A stretch of DNA of 64,000 nucleotides from Hymenobacter aranciens (GCF_030580865.1 NZ_JAUQSY010000003.1:62001-126000); one strand, 5' to 3'. Positions 23,648 to 32,579 are shown, numbered from the stretch's first letter. Notes: a model not told the origin generated them from the letters alone. Numbers and translations are program-made.

Positions 23648-24625
23648 ATGAATTCTATGCTTGCTGCTATTCTCTGGGACCAGGACCCCATTTTGGCCCA
23701 CCTCGGGCCGGTTACGCTGCGCTGGTACGGGCTGCTGTTTATGTCGGGCTTCGTGGTGGGCACGTTCGTGCTGACGCACATTTACCGGTCCGAAAAAGTG
23801 TCGCCGCGCTGGGTCGATGTGATAACCATTTACATGCTCATCGGCACCATTGTGGGGGCCCGGCTGGGGCACGTGTTGTTTTACGAGCCTGATATTCTGC
23901 TCAAGAATCCGCTGGAGGTGTTCATGATTTGGCACGGCGGGCTGGCCTCGCACGGGGCTACGATTGGTATTCTGTTCGCCTGCTGGCTGTTTGCGCGCAA
24001 CAATAAATTCGACTACCTCTGGGTGCTCGACCGCATCGTGATTGTGGTAGGCATCGGCGGGGCGCTTATTCGGCTGGGCAACCTGATGAACTCCGAAATC
24101 GTGGGCAAGCCGACGGATGTGCCCTGGGCCTTCGTGTTTCCGCGCGATACCGAGCACCTGAAGCCGGCGCGGGCGGGGCAGACGTTCCCGGCGGGCTCGG
24201 TGACGGTGAAAACGGCGCAGGGCCGCGACGGCGAGCTGGAGGTGGCCACCACCCCCGTAGTCGGACCGCTGAGCGCCCCGGCCAACGTGGCCGTGCCGCG
24301 CCACCCCACCCAGATTTACGAAGCCCTGTTTTGCGTGGTGCTGGTGAGCCTGCTCTACGCCATCTGGAACCGGCGTAAGGACCACACGCCGCGTGGGCTC
24401 ATCTTCGGGCTGTTCGTGGTGCTGCTGTTTTCGCAGCGCTTCCTGGGCGAGTACCTGAAGGAAAATCAGGTCGATTTTGAGAACGGCAACCTCTTTAACC
24501 AGGGGCAGCTGCTGAGTATTCCGCTGGTGCTAGTGGGCATCTGGGTACTGCTGCGGGCCGGGAAGAACCCCGAGAACCCGTACGGGTACGCGCCCCGGGA
24601 CCTGGGGCAGGAGGAGGCGGAGTAA
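23648..24625 (+). CDS. lgt: Prolipoprotein diacylglyceryl transferase
   Basis: 325 residues from the ATG at 23648; upstream in-frame codons belong to the repeat. A multi-span membrane protein with the Lgt motifs TLRWYGLLFMSGF, GARLGHVLFYEP, HGGLASHGATIG (essential His) and RHPTQIYEAL. It moves diacylglycerol from phosphatidylglycerol to the lipobox Cys. A ~55-residue hydrophilic insert (~residues 165-220, PVVGPLSAPANVAVP before the RHP motif) is longer than in E. coli Lgt. Lipoprotein substrates in this window include the genes at 24781 and 60571. Confidence 0.95.
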   Translation: MNSMLAAILWDQDPILAHLGPVTLRWYGLLFMSGFVVGTFVLTHIYRSEKVSPRWVDVITIYMLIGTIVGARLGHVLFYEPDILLKNPLEVFMIWHGGLASHGATIGILFACWLFARNNKFDYLWVLDRIVIVVGIGGALIRLGNLMNSEIVGKPTDVPWAFVFPRDTEHLKPARAGQTFPAGSVTVKTAQGRDGELEVATTPVVGPLSAPANVAVPRHPTQIYEALFCVVLVSLLYAIWNRRKDHTPRGLIFGLFVVLLFSQRFLGEYLKENQVDFENGNLFNQGQLLSIPLVLVGIWVLLRAGKNPENPYGYAPRDLGQEEAE

Positions 24626-24643
24626 CAGAACTTCCGTAAAAGC

Positions 24644-24774
24644 ACGTCATCCTGAGCGCAGCGAAAGGACCTCACCCGTGCCTCGTGTGGCAGTAATTTC
24701 TTCTCGTTTGACCGATTAGAGTTACCACCACATGCGGCGCGGGCGAGGTCCTTTCGCTGCGCTCAGGATGACGT
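24644..24774. repeat. Perfect 30-bp inverted repeat, GTCATCCTGAGCGCAGCGAA family
   Basis: Arms 24644-24673 and 24745-24774 are exact complements with a 71-bp loop, the longest in the family. It lies between the convergent ends of lgt and a lipoprotein gene, where a two-way terminator would fit. Confidence 0.87.
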
Positions 24775-24780
24775 TCTGGT

Positions 24781-25689
24781 TTACTTGAACGTGTACTCAA
24801 ACAGCCCGCCCTGCTCGGTCGAAATCAGCAGCGTTTTCGCGTCCTTAAACACGCAGCCCTCCGTCTGCCCCACGCCGGGCAGCGGAATCTGGCGCGGGGT
24901 GGCCTTCAGGATTTCCGCCCAGGAATTACCGTCCAGGATGAACATCTCGCTGCGGGCCAGCAGCACTAGGCGGCGGCCGTCGGCCCGGATGGCGGCGTCG
25001 GTGACTTCGCCGGGGATGGCGAGCTGGGTGACAGCGGTGGCGGTATAGTTGCCGGGCTGGTCGGGCACCGAGTACACTTTGCAGGTGCTGCCCAGGCCGC
25101 GGTCTTTGGTGAAGAGCCACACCCGGCCCTCGTGCCAGCGGGTGGCTTCGCAGTCGAAGTTGCGCTCCTTTTTCTTTTCGGGCGGGAAGGCGGTTTGGTC
25201 GGGATATTTGAAGTTGATTTCGGCCACCTGCTGCGGGGTTTCGGGGCGGAAGCGCAGGATGCGCAAATCGCGGCGGGCGGAGTTGTTGTTGCCGCAGTCG
25301 CCGAGGTAGTAGTTGCCCTGCGGGTCGCGGCTCAGGCTTTCCCAGTCCTTGTTTTCGCCCCCGATGGCCAGGCTGCCCAGCGCCTCGCCGGTGCCCGAAA
25401 TTTTGTAGAGGGTGGGCGTGGTGCCGCCGTCGCCGAAGGTGTAGTAGGTGCCGGGCTGGTCGGCTTCGGCCAGGCCCGAGCTTTCGGGCACGGCCCCCTT
25501 GATGGTGCCCACTTGCTCCAGGCCATCGATGGCGTCGGCGGCGCCTTTCACCTGCTTGCGGCTGCCGGCCTGGGCTTCGGTCTGGTCCGATTTTTTACTC
25601 TTTTTGCCGCCTTTTTTGGATTGGCCTTCGGAGCAGGCGGCGGTGAGCAGGAGGGAGGCGAGCAGGGGGGCGACGAGGGAAATACGCAT
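24781..25689 (-). CDS. Lipoprotein, probable beta-propeller
   Basis: 302 residues from the ATG at 25689. A lipoprotein signal (MRISLVAPLLASLLLTAAC, lipobox Cys at residue 19) is followed by a Lys/Ser-rich linker (KKGGKKSKKSDQ) and a domain with repeated strand motifs such as GTYYTFGDGG, YYLGDCGNNN and DAAIRADGRRLVLL, consistent with a propeller fold. No catalytic residues identified. Anchored in the inner or outer membrane, facing the periplasm or surface. Confidence 0.75.
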   Translation of the reverse strand: MRISLVAPLLASLLLTAACSEGQSKKGGKKSKKSDQTEAQAGSRKQVKGAADAIDGLEQVGTIKGAVPESSGLAEADQPGTYYTFGDGGTTPTLYKISGTGEALGSLAIGGENKDWESLSRDPQGNYYLGDCGNNNSARRDLRILRFRPETPQQVAEINFKYPDQTAFPPEKKKERNFDCEATRWHEGRVWLFTKDRGLGSTCKVYSVPDQPGNYTATAVTQLAIPGEVTDAAIRADGRRLVLLARSEMFILDGNSWAEILKATPRQIPLPGVGQTEGCVFKDAKTLLISTEQGGLFEYTFK

Positions 25690-25766
25690 CAACGAACGGC
25701 TAGGAGAGAGGATAATCATCCTGCCTATACGCGGGGCGGGGCGTTAAAGCTACGAGAAGATGGTAC

Positions 25767-25903
25767 GCTGGCGCGCGTCTCCGACGCGTGCCGACTGGCT
25801 GGGCGTCTCCAGACGCCCCCGGTTGCGCCGTCTGGGCTGGCCGTTCCAGGCAGCGAGCCGGAGGCTCGAACCCAGTCGGCACGCGTCGCAGACGCGCGCC
25901 AGC
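25767..25903. repeat. 32-bp inverted repeat, GCGCGCGTCTCCGACGCG type
   Basis: Arms 25767-25798 and 25872-25903 are complementary with a single mismatch; the 73-bp loop holds smaller palindromes (GGCGTCTCCAGACGCC). It lies between the divergent starts and ends of the lipoprotein gene and yidD, both on the minus strand. Confidence 0.85.
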
Positions 25904-25918
25904 AGCGCAACCAAAACC

Positions 25919-26143
25919 CTACGGCACCGGGTCGTAGCCGTGGCCGCCCCAGGGGTGGCAGCGGCCGATGCGCCGCAATGCCAGCCGCCCCCCGCGCCAG
26001 GGGCCGTATTTCCGGATGGCCTCGGCGGCGTAGGCCGAGCAGGTGGGCGTGTAGCGGCAGCTGGCCGGCGTGAGCGGCGAAACAAGGTACCGGTACACCC
26101 AGATGAGGCCGAGGAAGAGGGCGCGGGAGAGGCTGCGGAACAT
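25919..26143 (-). CDS. yidD: Membrane protein insertion efficiency factor YidD
   Basis: A 74-residue protein with the full family signature: [20 protein letters not shown] (conserved Cys pair), [12 protein letters not shown], and the C-terminal [14 protein letters not shown]. It has an amphipathic N-terminal helix and acts with YidC at the inner membrane. It stands apart from the usual rpmH-rnpA context. The 21-bp repeat array begins just upstream of its start. Confidence 0.93.
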   Translation of the reverse strand: MFRSLSRALFLGLIWVYRYLVSPLTPASCRYTPTCSAYAAEAIRKYGPWRGGRLALRRIGRCHPWGGHGYDPVP

Positions 26144-26160
26144 TACTCAAAGATACTTGG

Positions 26161-26327
26161 GAGTGGTTCCAGACCACTCCAGAGTGGTGTCGGACCACTT
26201 CAGGGTGGTGTCGGACCACTTCAGAGTGGTGTCGGACCACCTCAGGGTGGTGTCGGACCACTCCAGAGTGGTTCCAGACCACTCCAGAGTGGTTCCAGAC
26301 CACTTCAGGGTGGTCCGGAACCACCTT
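26161..26327. repeat. 21-bp tandem array of small palindromes
   Basis: Seven full units and one partial unit of a 21-bp sequence, consensus GAGTGGTGTCGGACCACTTCA; each unit is itself a dyad (GTGG...CCAC). Variation is limited to TTCCAGA/GTCGGA in the centre and a few edge bases. It lies in the divergent region between yidD and the S46 peptidase and ends at the predicted -33 region of the peptidase promoter. Being a multiple of three, it stays open in several frames without being a gene. Confidence 0.92.
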
Positions 26328-26352
26328 GGCACAGCCGCAACGCCCGGCTCCG

Positions 26353-26360
26353 TAACTTTG
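26353..26360 (+). promoter_or_regulatory. TAnnTTTG -7 box of the S46 peptidase gene
   Basis: TAACTTTG is a perfect match, 71 bp before the start codon. A TTG at 26326-26328, at the end of the 21-bp array, is 24 bp upstream, slightly far for a -33 element. Confidence 0.55.
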
Positions 26361-26431
26361 AGGCAACCTTCCCCGCCCGCCGGGTACTTTGGCCTCCTGA
26401 CGTTTCTACTTTTCCCACCTCTTCCATTTTT

Positions 26432-28714
26432 ATGCGAAAGAATTCCTGGTTGTGGCTGCTGCTGTTGCTGCCCTCCTTCGCCGCCCGCGCCGACGAAGGC
26501 ATGTGGCTGCCGATGTTCATCAAGCGGCTCAACTACGCCGACATGCAGAAAAAAGGCCTCAAGCTGACGGCCGACGAAATCTACTCCGTCAACACCTCCA
26601 GCCTCAAGGACGCCGTGGGCCAGTTTGCCGGCGGCTGCACGGCCGAGTTCGTGAGCGCGCAGGGCCTGCTGCTCACCAACCACCACTGCGGCTACGGCGC
26701 CATCCAGAGCCACAGCACCCCCGCCAACGACCTGCTCAAAAACGGTTTCTACGCCCCCTCGCCCGCCCAGGAGCTGCCCAGCCCCGGCATCACGATGGAC
26801 GTGCTGGTGCGCATGGACGACATGACCAGCCAGGTGATGGCCGGCGTGACCCCCGGCATGCCCGAGGCCGACCGCGCCGCCCTCATCGCCAAAAACCAGA
26901 AAGCCCTGGGCGACAACGCCAGCGAAAACGGCAAGTACGTGGCCTACGTGCGCGACTTTTTCGGCGGCAACGAGTTTTACCTCTTCGTGTACCAGCGCTT
27001 TGGCGACGTGCGCCTCGTGGGCACCCCGCCCGAGAGCGTGGGCAAGTTTGGCGGCGACACCGACAACTGGATGTGGCCCCGCCACACCGGCGACTTCTCG
27101 GTGTTCCGCGTGTATGCCGACAAGGACAACCAGCCCACCAAGGGCTACGAGAAGGGCAACAAGCCCTTCAGCCCCAAGAAATTCCTGCCCGTGAGCATGG
27201 CCGGCGTCAGCGAAGGCGACTTCGCCATGATTATGGGTTTCCCCGGCCGCACCCAGCGCTTCCTGCCCGCGGCCGGCCTGCAGATGATGCTCGACCAGAC
27301 CCACCCCAGCAGCATCAAGCTGCGCGACACGCGTCTGAAAATCTGGAAGGAAAGCATGAACCAGAGCGCCGACCTGCGCATCAAGTACGCCAGCAAATTT
27401 GCCAGCATTGCCAACTACTGGAAGTATTTCATCGGCCAGAGCGAGGGCATGAAGCGCCTCAAAACCATCGAAACTAAGAAGGCCGAAGAAGCCCGCCTGG
27501 CCCAGTGGGTGGCCGCCGATGCCACCCGTCAGAAAGAATACGCGCCGGCCCTGGCCACCATCGACCAGGCCTACCAGCGCATGCGCGAGTATAACCTGAG
27601 CACGGTGTACTACCGCGAAGCCGGCCTGGGCAATGAAATCACGGCCTTCGCCACCCGCTTCATTCCGCTGCAAAAGCTGCTCAAAGACCCTAAAGCCGAC
27701 CCCGCCGAGGTGAAGAAAATGGTGGAAGGCCTGCAGGCTGGCGCCACCGCTTTCTTCAAGGACTACGACGCCGCGACCGACAAGAAAGTCTTCGCTGCGC
27801 TCATGCAGATGTATGCTGCCGACGTGCCTAAGGCGCAACAGCCCGAGGTATTCCAGATTGTCGAGAAGCAGTACGGTAACTCTTGGGCGAAGTACGCCGA
27901 TTTCGTGTTTACCAACACCTTCCTGGCCTCGAAGTCGGGCACCGAGGCCTTCCTGGCCAATCCTACCGCCGCCAAGCTCGATGCCGACCCCGCCTTCCAG
28001 ACGGCCAACAGCATCTACACGAACTACGCCACCAACATCCTGCCCAAAAACCAGGAGCAGATGAGCCTGCTCGGCCCCGCTAACCGCGCCTACGTGGCCG
28101 GCATGCGCGGCATGAACGCCAATAAAGTGTACTCGCCCGACGCCAACTCGACCATCCGCCTGAGCTACGGCGCCGTGAAGGCCTACAACGGCCGCGACGC
28201 CGTGCACTACGACCTGATGACCACCGCCCAGGGCATCCTGGAGAAGGAAGACCCCACCAACCCCGAGTTCGTGGTGCCCCAGAAGGAGCTTGATTTGCTG
28301 AAAGCCAAAGACTACGGCCGCTATGCCGACCAGCGCACCGGTCAGCTGCCGGTGGCCTTCCTGACGACGAACGACATCACCGGCGGCAACTCCGGCTCGC
28401 CCGTCATCAACGGCCGCGGCGAGCTGCTGGGCCTGGCCTTCGACGGCAACTGGGAAGCCATGACCGGCGACCTTGTGTACGACGCCGACCTGAAACGCAC
28501 TATCTGCGTGGATATCCGCTACGTGCTCTGGTGCATCGACAAGCTGGGCGGTGCCCCGCAGCTGGTGAGCGAAATGCAGGTGGTCAACAACGGCCCGAAC
28601 CCCGGCGTAGGCGCCTCGGCCGGCGTGAGCACCGAGCTGCGCACCCAGAAAAACGGCAAGGTGAAGATGAAAGTGAAGCCGGGCAAAAAGAAGGATACGG
28701 CTTCGATGAAGTAA
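26432..28714 (+). CDS. S46-family dipeptidyl-peptidase, DPP7-like
   Basis: 760 residues from the ATG at 26432, opening a signal peptide (MRKNSWLWLLLLLPSFAARA). The chymotrypsin-fold sites are visible: His of LTNHHCGYG (~84/85), the conserved DNWMWPRHTGDFSVF, and the nucleophile Ser654 in TGGNSGSPV. At the position that sets specificity the sequence is FDGNWEA (Gly672); in P. gingivalis enzymes Gly here marks DPP7 (hydrophobic P1) and Arg marks DPP11 (acidic P1). It would release dipeptides from peptides in the periplasm for uptake as carbon and energy source. Confidence 0.92.
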   Translation: MRKNSWLWLLLLLPSFAARADEGMWLPMFIKRLNYADMQKKGLKLTADEIYSVNTSSLKDAVGQFAGGCTAEFVSAQGLLLTNHHCGYGAIQSHSTPANDLLKNGFYAPSPAQELPSPGITMDVLVRMDDMTSQVMAGVTPGMPEADRAALIAKNQKALGDNASENGKYVAYVRDFFGGNEFYLFVYQRFGDVRLVGTPPESVGKFGGDTDNWMWPRHTGDFSVFRVYADKDNQPTKGYEKGNKPFSPKKFLPVSMAGVSEGDFAMIMGFPGRTQRFLPAAGLQMMLDQTHPSSIKLRDTRLKIWKESMNQSADLRIKYASKFASIANYWKYFIGQSEGMKRLKTIETKKAEEARLAQWVAADATRQKEYAPALATIDQAYQRMREYNLSTVYYREAGLGNEITAFATRFIPLQKLLKDPKADPAEVKKMVEGLQAGATAFFKDYDAATDKKVFAALMQMYAADVPKAQQPEVFQIVEKQYGNSWAKYADFVFTNTFLASKSGTEAFLANPTAAKLDADPAFQTANSIYTNYATNILPKNQEQMSLLGPANRAYVAGMRGMNANKVYSPDANSTIRLSYGAVKAYNGRDAVHYDLMTTAQGILEKEDPTNPEFVVPQKELDLLKAKDYGRYADQRTGQLPVAFLTTNDITGGNSGSPVINGRGELLGLAFDGNWEAMTGDLVYDADLKRTICVDIRYVLWCIDKLGGAPQLVSEMQVVNNGPNPGVGASAGVSTELRTQKNGKVKMKVKPGKKKDTASMK

Positions 28715-28733
28715 TCCGGCTTTCGGTGAAATG

Positions 28734-28767
28734 AAAAGCCCCGGCGCGGTTGCGTCGGGGCTTTTTT
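28734..28767. terminator. Intrinsic terminator
   Basis: AAAAGCCCCG and CGGGGCTTTTTT form a 10-bp stem with a T-run on the right and an A-run on the left. It serves the S46 gene and possibly the convergent metalloprotease gene. Confidence 0.88.
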
Positions 28768-28770
28768 ATG

Positions 28771-29502
28771 TTATTTCGGCAGCCCATTCAGTTCCGTTTT
28801 CCACCGCTCCCAGTCCGGCATTAGCCGCGTTTGCAGCACATAAAATCGCGCCGAGTGGTCGGGCACCAGCAGGTGGCAGCACTCGTGCAGCAGCACGTAA
28901 TCAATGCAATCCGGCGAAGCGCGGATTAAATCAACGCTCAGGCGGATGCGGTTGGTGCTGGGCGTGCAGCTGCCCCAGCGCGTGCGCATGCTGCGCACCA
29001 GCAGCGCCGGGGGCGGCAACTGAAACTCGGCGAAGCGCGGCCAGATGCGGGCGAAGGCGGCGGCAAAATGCGCCACGGCCTCGCGGGCATACCACTGGTG
29101 CAGCAGCGCCGCTACGGCCTCCGGCGCCAGCGGCGCGGGGCTGCCGATGTGCAACTGGCCGGCGGCCAGGCGCACGCCGGGCTTCGCGGTTTCGATGAAA
29201 ACCAGCGGGTACGCTTCGCCCAGAAAGTAGTGCAGCGCCCCGGCTTCGTAGTGCCGGGTGGGCTGCAGCGGGGCGCGTTGGCGGAAGGCTTCCTGGTGCT
29301 TGAGAATCCAGTCGGCCTTTTTCAGCACTTGCTGCTGAACCCAGGAAAGCGGCACCCCGGCCGGAGCCGTCACGCGCACCGTGCCATCGGGGCGCACGGC
29401 GAAGCCGATGGTGCGGCGCGAGCGGAAAGCCAGTGTGTAGTCGATGCGCTGGTTGTCGAAGGTGACAAAAGCGGGCTGGGGAGCGGGTAGAAAGCGGGGC
29501 AT
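28771..29502 (-). CDS. SprT/YgjP-like zinc metalloprotease (DUF45)
   Basis: A 243-residue protein with no signal peptide. It shows RTRWGSCTPSTNRIRL, typical of the YgjP/DUF45 family, then the zinc motif LLHECCHLL (HExxH) with a downstream His in PDHSARFY. Cytoplasmic metallopeptidase of unknown substrate. Length matches the family. Confidence 0.88.
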   Translation of the reverse strand: MPRFLPAPQPAFVTFDNQRIDYTLAFRSRRTIGFAVRPDGTVRVTAPAGVPLSWVQQQVLKKADWILKHQEAFRQRAPLQPTRHYEAGALHYFLGEAYPLVFIETAKPGVRLAAGQLHIGSPAPLAPEAVAALLHQWYAREAVAHFAAAFARIWPRFAEFQLPPPALLVRSMRTRWGSCTPSTNRIRLSVDLIRASPDCIDYVLLHECCHLLVPDHSARFYVLQTRLMPDWERWKTELNGLPK

Positions 29503-29583
29503 GGACTACAAATTTCGCGCAGCCGCGCCGAAAAACGGCCGCCCCTGCTGCGAATGTCGCGCCGGCTTCCTACCTTTCCCGCT

Positions 29584-30465
29584 ATGCAAACACATCTACC
29601 CGTTTTCATTATCTCCCTGCTAACGCTGTCCTTCGGCGCCCGTGCCCAGGCCCTGGGGCCGGGCGTGCACGGGGCACGGGCGGCGGCCCTCAGCAATGCC
29701 TCGGCCACCCTCGGCGGCGAGGTGTGGGCTATTGGCAACAACGTGGCCGGCCTGGGCTCGCTCAATACGCCGGTGGCGGGCTTCTACGCCGAGAATCGGT
29801 ACTTCAGCGCGGCTCTCAACGTGGCGGCGCTGGCCGTGGCTTTGCCCATCGGCACGGTCACGCCCGGGGCCACGCCGGCCCAGCCCGCGCAGGCCAAAAA
29901 CGGCGTGGCCGGCCTGGAGGTGCAGCGCTTTGGCGGCAGCCTCTACAACGAAACCCGTGCCGGCCTGGGCTATGGCTACCGCTTCGGCCTCATCAGCCTG
30001 GGCGCCCGCGTGGATATGCTGCAGGTGAGTATCGAAGGCTTGGGCAGCCGGCGCGTGGCCCTGGGCTCGCTGGGCGGGCAGATGGAGCTGCTGCCCAACA
30101 AGCTGGCCGTAGGCGTAAGTTTGTACAACCTTAATCAGGCCCGCCTGGCCTCGTACCAGGACGAGCGGGTGCCCACCATCCTGAAGGCCGGGCTGGCCTA
30201 CCGCCCCAGCACGCAGGTGTTGCTGCTGGCCGAAACCGAAAAAGACGTGGAGCGCGACGCCAATTTCAAGGCGGGGCTCGAATACCGGCCAGTGCCCATT
30301 CTGGCGGCCCGCGTGGGGCTAGCCAGCCTCACCGAGCAGGTGAGCGCCGGGCTGGGGGTGCGGGCCAAAAGCCTGGAGCTGGATTATGCGGCAGCGTATC
30401 AGCAGGCGCTGGGATTCAGCCACCATCTGAGCGTGGCGAAAGTGTGGAAAGGGAAGGGGCAATGA
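29584..30465 (+). CDS. PorV/PorQ-like outer-membrane barrel protein
   Basis: 293 residues from the ATG at 29584 (signal peptide MQTHLPVFIISLLTLSFGARA). The N-terminal GARAAALSNASATLGGEVWA pattern with N-N-V-A-G-L resembles the UPF0164/PorV-PorQ group; the rest alternates like a beta-barrel and ends in an aromatic-rich strand. A TACCTTTC motif ends 5 bp before the ATG. The stop overlaps the next start (ATGA), so the two barrels are translationally coupled and probably work together. Whether it belongs to type IX secretion is not shown. Confidence 0.7.
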   Translation: MQTHLPVFIISLLTLSFGARAQALGPGVHGARAAALSNASATLGGEVWAIGNNVAGLGSLNTPVAGFYAENRYFSAALNVAALAVALPIGTVTPGATPAQPAQAKNGVAGLEVQRFGGSLYNETRAGLGYGYRFGLISLGARVDMLQVSIEGLGSRRVALGSLGGQMELLPNKLAVGVSLYNLNQARLASYQDERVPTILKAGLAYRPSTQVLLLAETEKDVERDANFKAGLEYRPVPILAARVGLASLTEQVSAGLGVRAKSLELDYAAAYQQALGFSHHLSVAKVWKGKGQ

Positions 30466-32579
30466 GAAAAACCTTACTGTTTAGTGCGGTTTTGGGTGTA
30501 CTGTTCACCGGTGCGGCCCAGGCCCAGGACTACGTCCGCCGCCAGCCCGACCTCGACCGCCTCACGCAGGAGTTATTTGCCGAAATCCAATCGGACCAGG
30601 TGCCCTACGAGGACCTCTACGAAACCCTGCTGCAATACTACCAGACGCCCATCAACCTCAACACCGCCAACCGGGAAGACTTGCGGGCGCTGCTGCTGCT
30701 ATCGGAAAACCAGATTACCAAGCTGCTCCGCCACCGCGAGCTCCACGGCGACCTGCTGAGCGTGTACGAGCTGCAGAGCATCGAAAGCTTCGACCTGCGC
30801 ACCATCAACCGCGTGCTACCCTTCGTGACGGTGCTCAGCGCCGACCCCAACTCGGCCCGCGGTAACCTCTGGCAGCGTATTGCGCACGAGGACAATAACT
30901 ACCTGTTTCTGCGCTACGAGCGGGTGCTGCAGGAGCGTGAGGGCTACACCCCGCCCACGCTCTACCAGGGCCGGCCCACCACTCGCTACCTGGGCTCGCC
31001 CGACAAGGCCATTATCCGCTACCGCGTGAGCCACACCAAGGATTTCAGCCTCGGGTTCACGATGGAAAAGGACGCCGGCGAGCAGCTGGTATGGAACCCC
31101 CGGAACGGACAGTTCGGGCCCGATTACCTGTCGGCGCACTTCGTGGTGCAGGAGCGCGGGCGGCTCAAGACGCTGGCCGTGGGCGACTACCAGCTGCAGT
31201 TTGGGCAGGGGCTGCTGCTGTCGTCGGGGCTGGGCGTGGGCAAGGGGGCCGAAACGATTACAACTTTGCGGCGCTCGTCGGTGGGCGTGCGGGCGTATTC
31301 TTCCTTGCTCGAAAATACGTTTTTCCGGGGGGCGGCGGCCACCTACCAGGTGCTGCCGCGGGTGCAGGTCACAGCCTTTGCCTCGCACAAAAACATCGAC
31401 GCCAACGTGCAGCAGAGCCTCGACTCGCTGGCGCAGTTCGATGAGTTTACCTCCGGCTTTCTCTACACCGGCTTCCACCGCACGGCCTCGGAAGTGGCCA
31501 ACCGCCACACGCTGGCCGAAACCGTGACCGGCGGCAACGTGGGCTACACCAGTCGCAGCGGCAACCTGGCCTTCGGGGCTACGGCCGTGGCCTCGCACTA
31601 CGGCACGCCGCTGCTCAAGCGCCCCGAGCCCTACAACCGCTTCGAATTCAGCGGGCGCGACAATCTGGGCCTGGGGCTCTACTACAGCTACGTGTGGCGC
31701 AACCTGCTGCTGTTTGGCGAAACGGCGCGCAGCAGCTCCGGCGGCCTCGGCACCGTCAACGGCCTGCTGGCCAGCCTGGGGCCTACCGTGGATGCGGCCC
31801 TGCTGGTGCGGCACTACGATAAGAACTTTCACACCCTCTACGGCAACGCCTTCGGCGAAAGCACCCGCAACATCAACGAAACCGGCGTGTACCTGGGCCT
31901 GAAGGTGCGCCCGGCCCCGCGCTGGGAAGTGTCGGCTTACTACGACCAGTTTCAGTTTCCCTGGCTGCGCTACCGCGTGGCGGCCCCCAGCAGCGGCCAC
32001 GATGCACTGGTGCGCCTGGCCTTTGCGCCTGCCAAAACCAGCCTCTTCTACGTGCAGCTGCGCCAGCGCCTCAAGCCCCGCGACCTGCCCGCCGACGCCG
32101 ACCCGCTGCGCGCCCTGCCGCTGCCCGGCGACCAGCTCCGCCAGAGCATCCTGCTGTATTACAACACTAACCCCAGCACTGCGCTCGAGCTGCGCACCCG
32201 CGTGCAGGCCCTGCGCCTGCGCGACGACGTGGGCCTGGGCTGGCGCGCCGGCTACGCCCTGGCCCAGGATGTGAGCTACCAGGTGCACCGCCGCGTCAAG
32301 CTCACCGCCCGTTACTCCGTCTTCGATGCCGACGACTACGACACCCGGCAGTATGTGTATGAGCAGGATGTGCTGCTGGCCGTGTCCATCCCGCCGCTCT
32401 ACGGGCAGGGCACTCGGGCCTACGCCATCGCCGAAATCCGCCTCGGCAAGCCCCTCACGCTGTGGCTGCGCTACGCCGAAACCCGCTACCGCTACCAGAA
32501 CACCGTGGGCACCGGACTGGAGGAAATCCAGGGCAATATGCGCAGCGAAGTGAAGGCCCAGCTGCGGTATAAGTTCTGA
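30462..32579 (+). CDS. Helix-hairpin-helix outer-membrane barrel protein
   Basis: 705 residues from the ATG at 30462 (signal peptide MRKTLLFSAVLGVLFTGAAQAQ). Residues ~60-130 hold ComEA-like helix-hairpin-helix motifs (PINLNTANREDLRALLLLSE, then YELQSIESFDLRTINRVLPF). The remaining ~550 residues are a predicted large beta-barrel (FGQGLLLSSGLGVGKGAE; terminal strand ending KAQLRYKF). Proteins of this layout are common in Bacteroidota; the periplasmic HhH part may bind DNA or protein, but function is unknown. Start overlaps the preceding gene by 4 bp. Confidence 0.8.
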   Translation: MRKTLLFSAVLGVLFTGAAQAQDYVRRQPDLDRLTQELFAEIQSDQVPYEDLYETLLQYYQTPINLNTANREDLRALLLLSENQITKLLRHRELHGDLLSVYELQSIESFDLRTINRVLPFVTVLSADPNSARGNLWQRIAHEDNNYLFLRYERVLQEREGYTPPTLYQGRPTTRYLGSPDKAIIRYRVSHTKDFSLGFTMEKDAGEQLVWNPRNGQFGPDYLSAHFVVQERGRLKTLAVGDYQLQFGQGLLLSSGLGVGKGAETITTLRRSSVGVRAYSSLLENTFFRGAAATYQVLPRVQVTAFASHKNIDANVQQSLDSLAQFDEFTSGFLYTGFHRTASEVANRHTLAETVTGGNVGYTSRSGNLAFGATAVASHYGTPLLKRPEPYNRFEFSGRDNLGLGLYYSYVWRNLLLFGETARSSSGGLGTVNGLLASLGPTVDAALLVRHYDKNFHTLYGNAFGESTRNINETGVYLGLKVRPAPRWEVSAYYDQFQFPWLRYRVAAPSSGHDALVRLAFAPAKTSLFYVQLRQRLKPRDLPADADPLRALPLPGDQLRQSILLYYNTNPSTALELRTRVQALRLRDDVGLGWRAGYALAQDVSYQVHRRVKLTARYSVFDADDYDTRQYVYEQDVLLAVSIPPLYGQGTRAYAIAEIRLGKPLTLWLRYAETRYRYQNTVGTGLEEIQGNMRSEVKAQLRYKF

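Noticed and set aside
26161..26327. CRISPR array
   Set aside because: Units are directly adjacent 21-mers with no unique spacers and there are no cas genes.
26147..28207. 686-codon open frame on the minus strand, including the heptad encoded by the 21-bp array
   Set aside because: Antisense to the clear S46 peptidase; the heptad repeat arises only because 21 is divisible by three.
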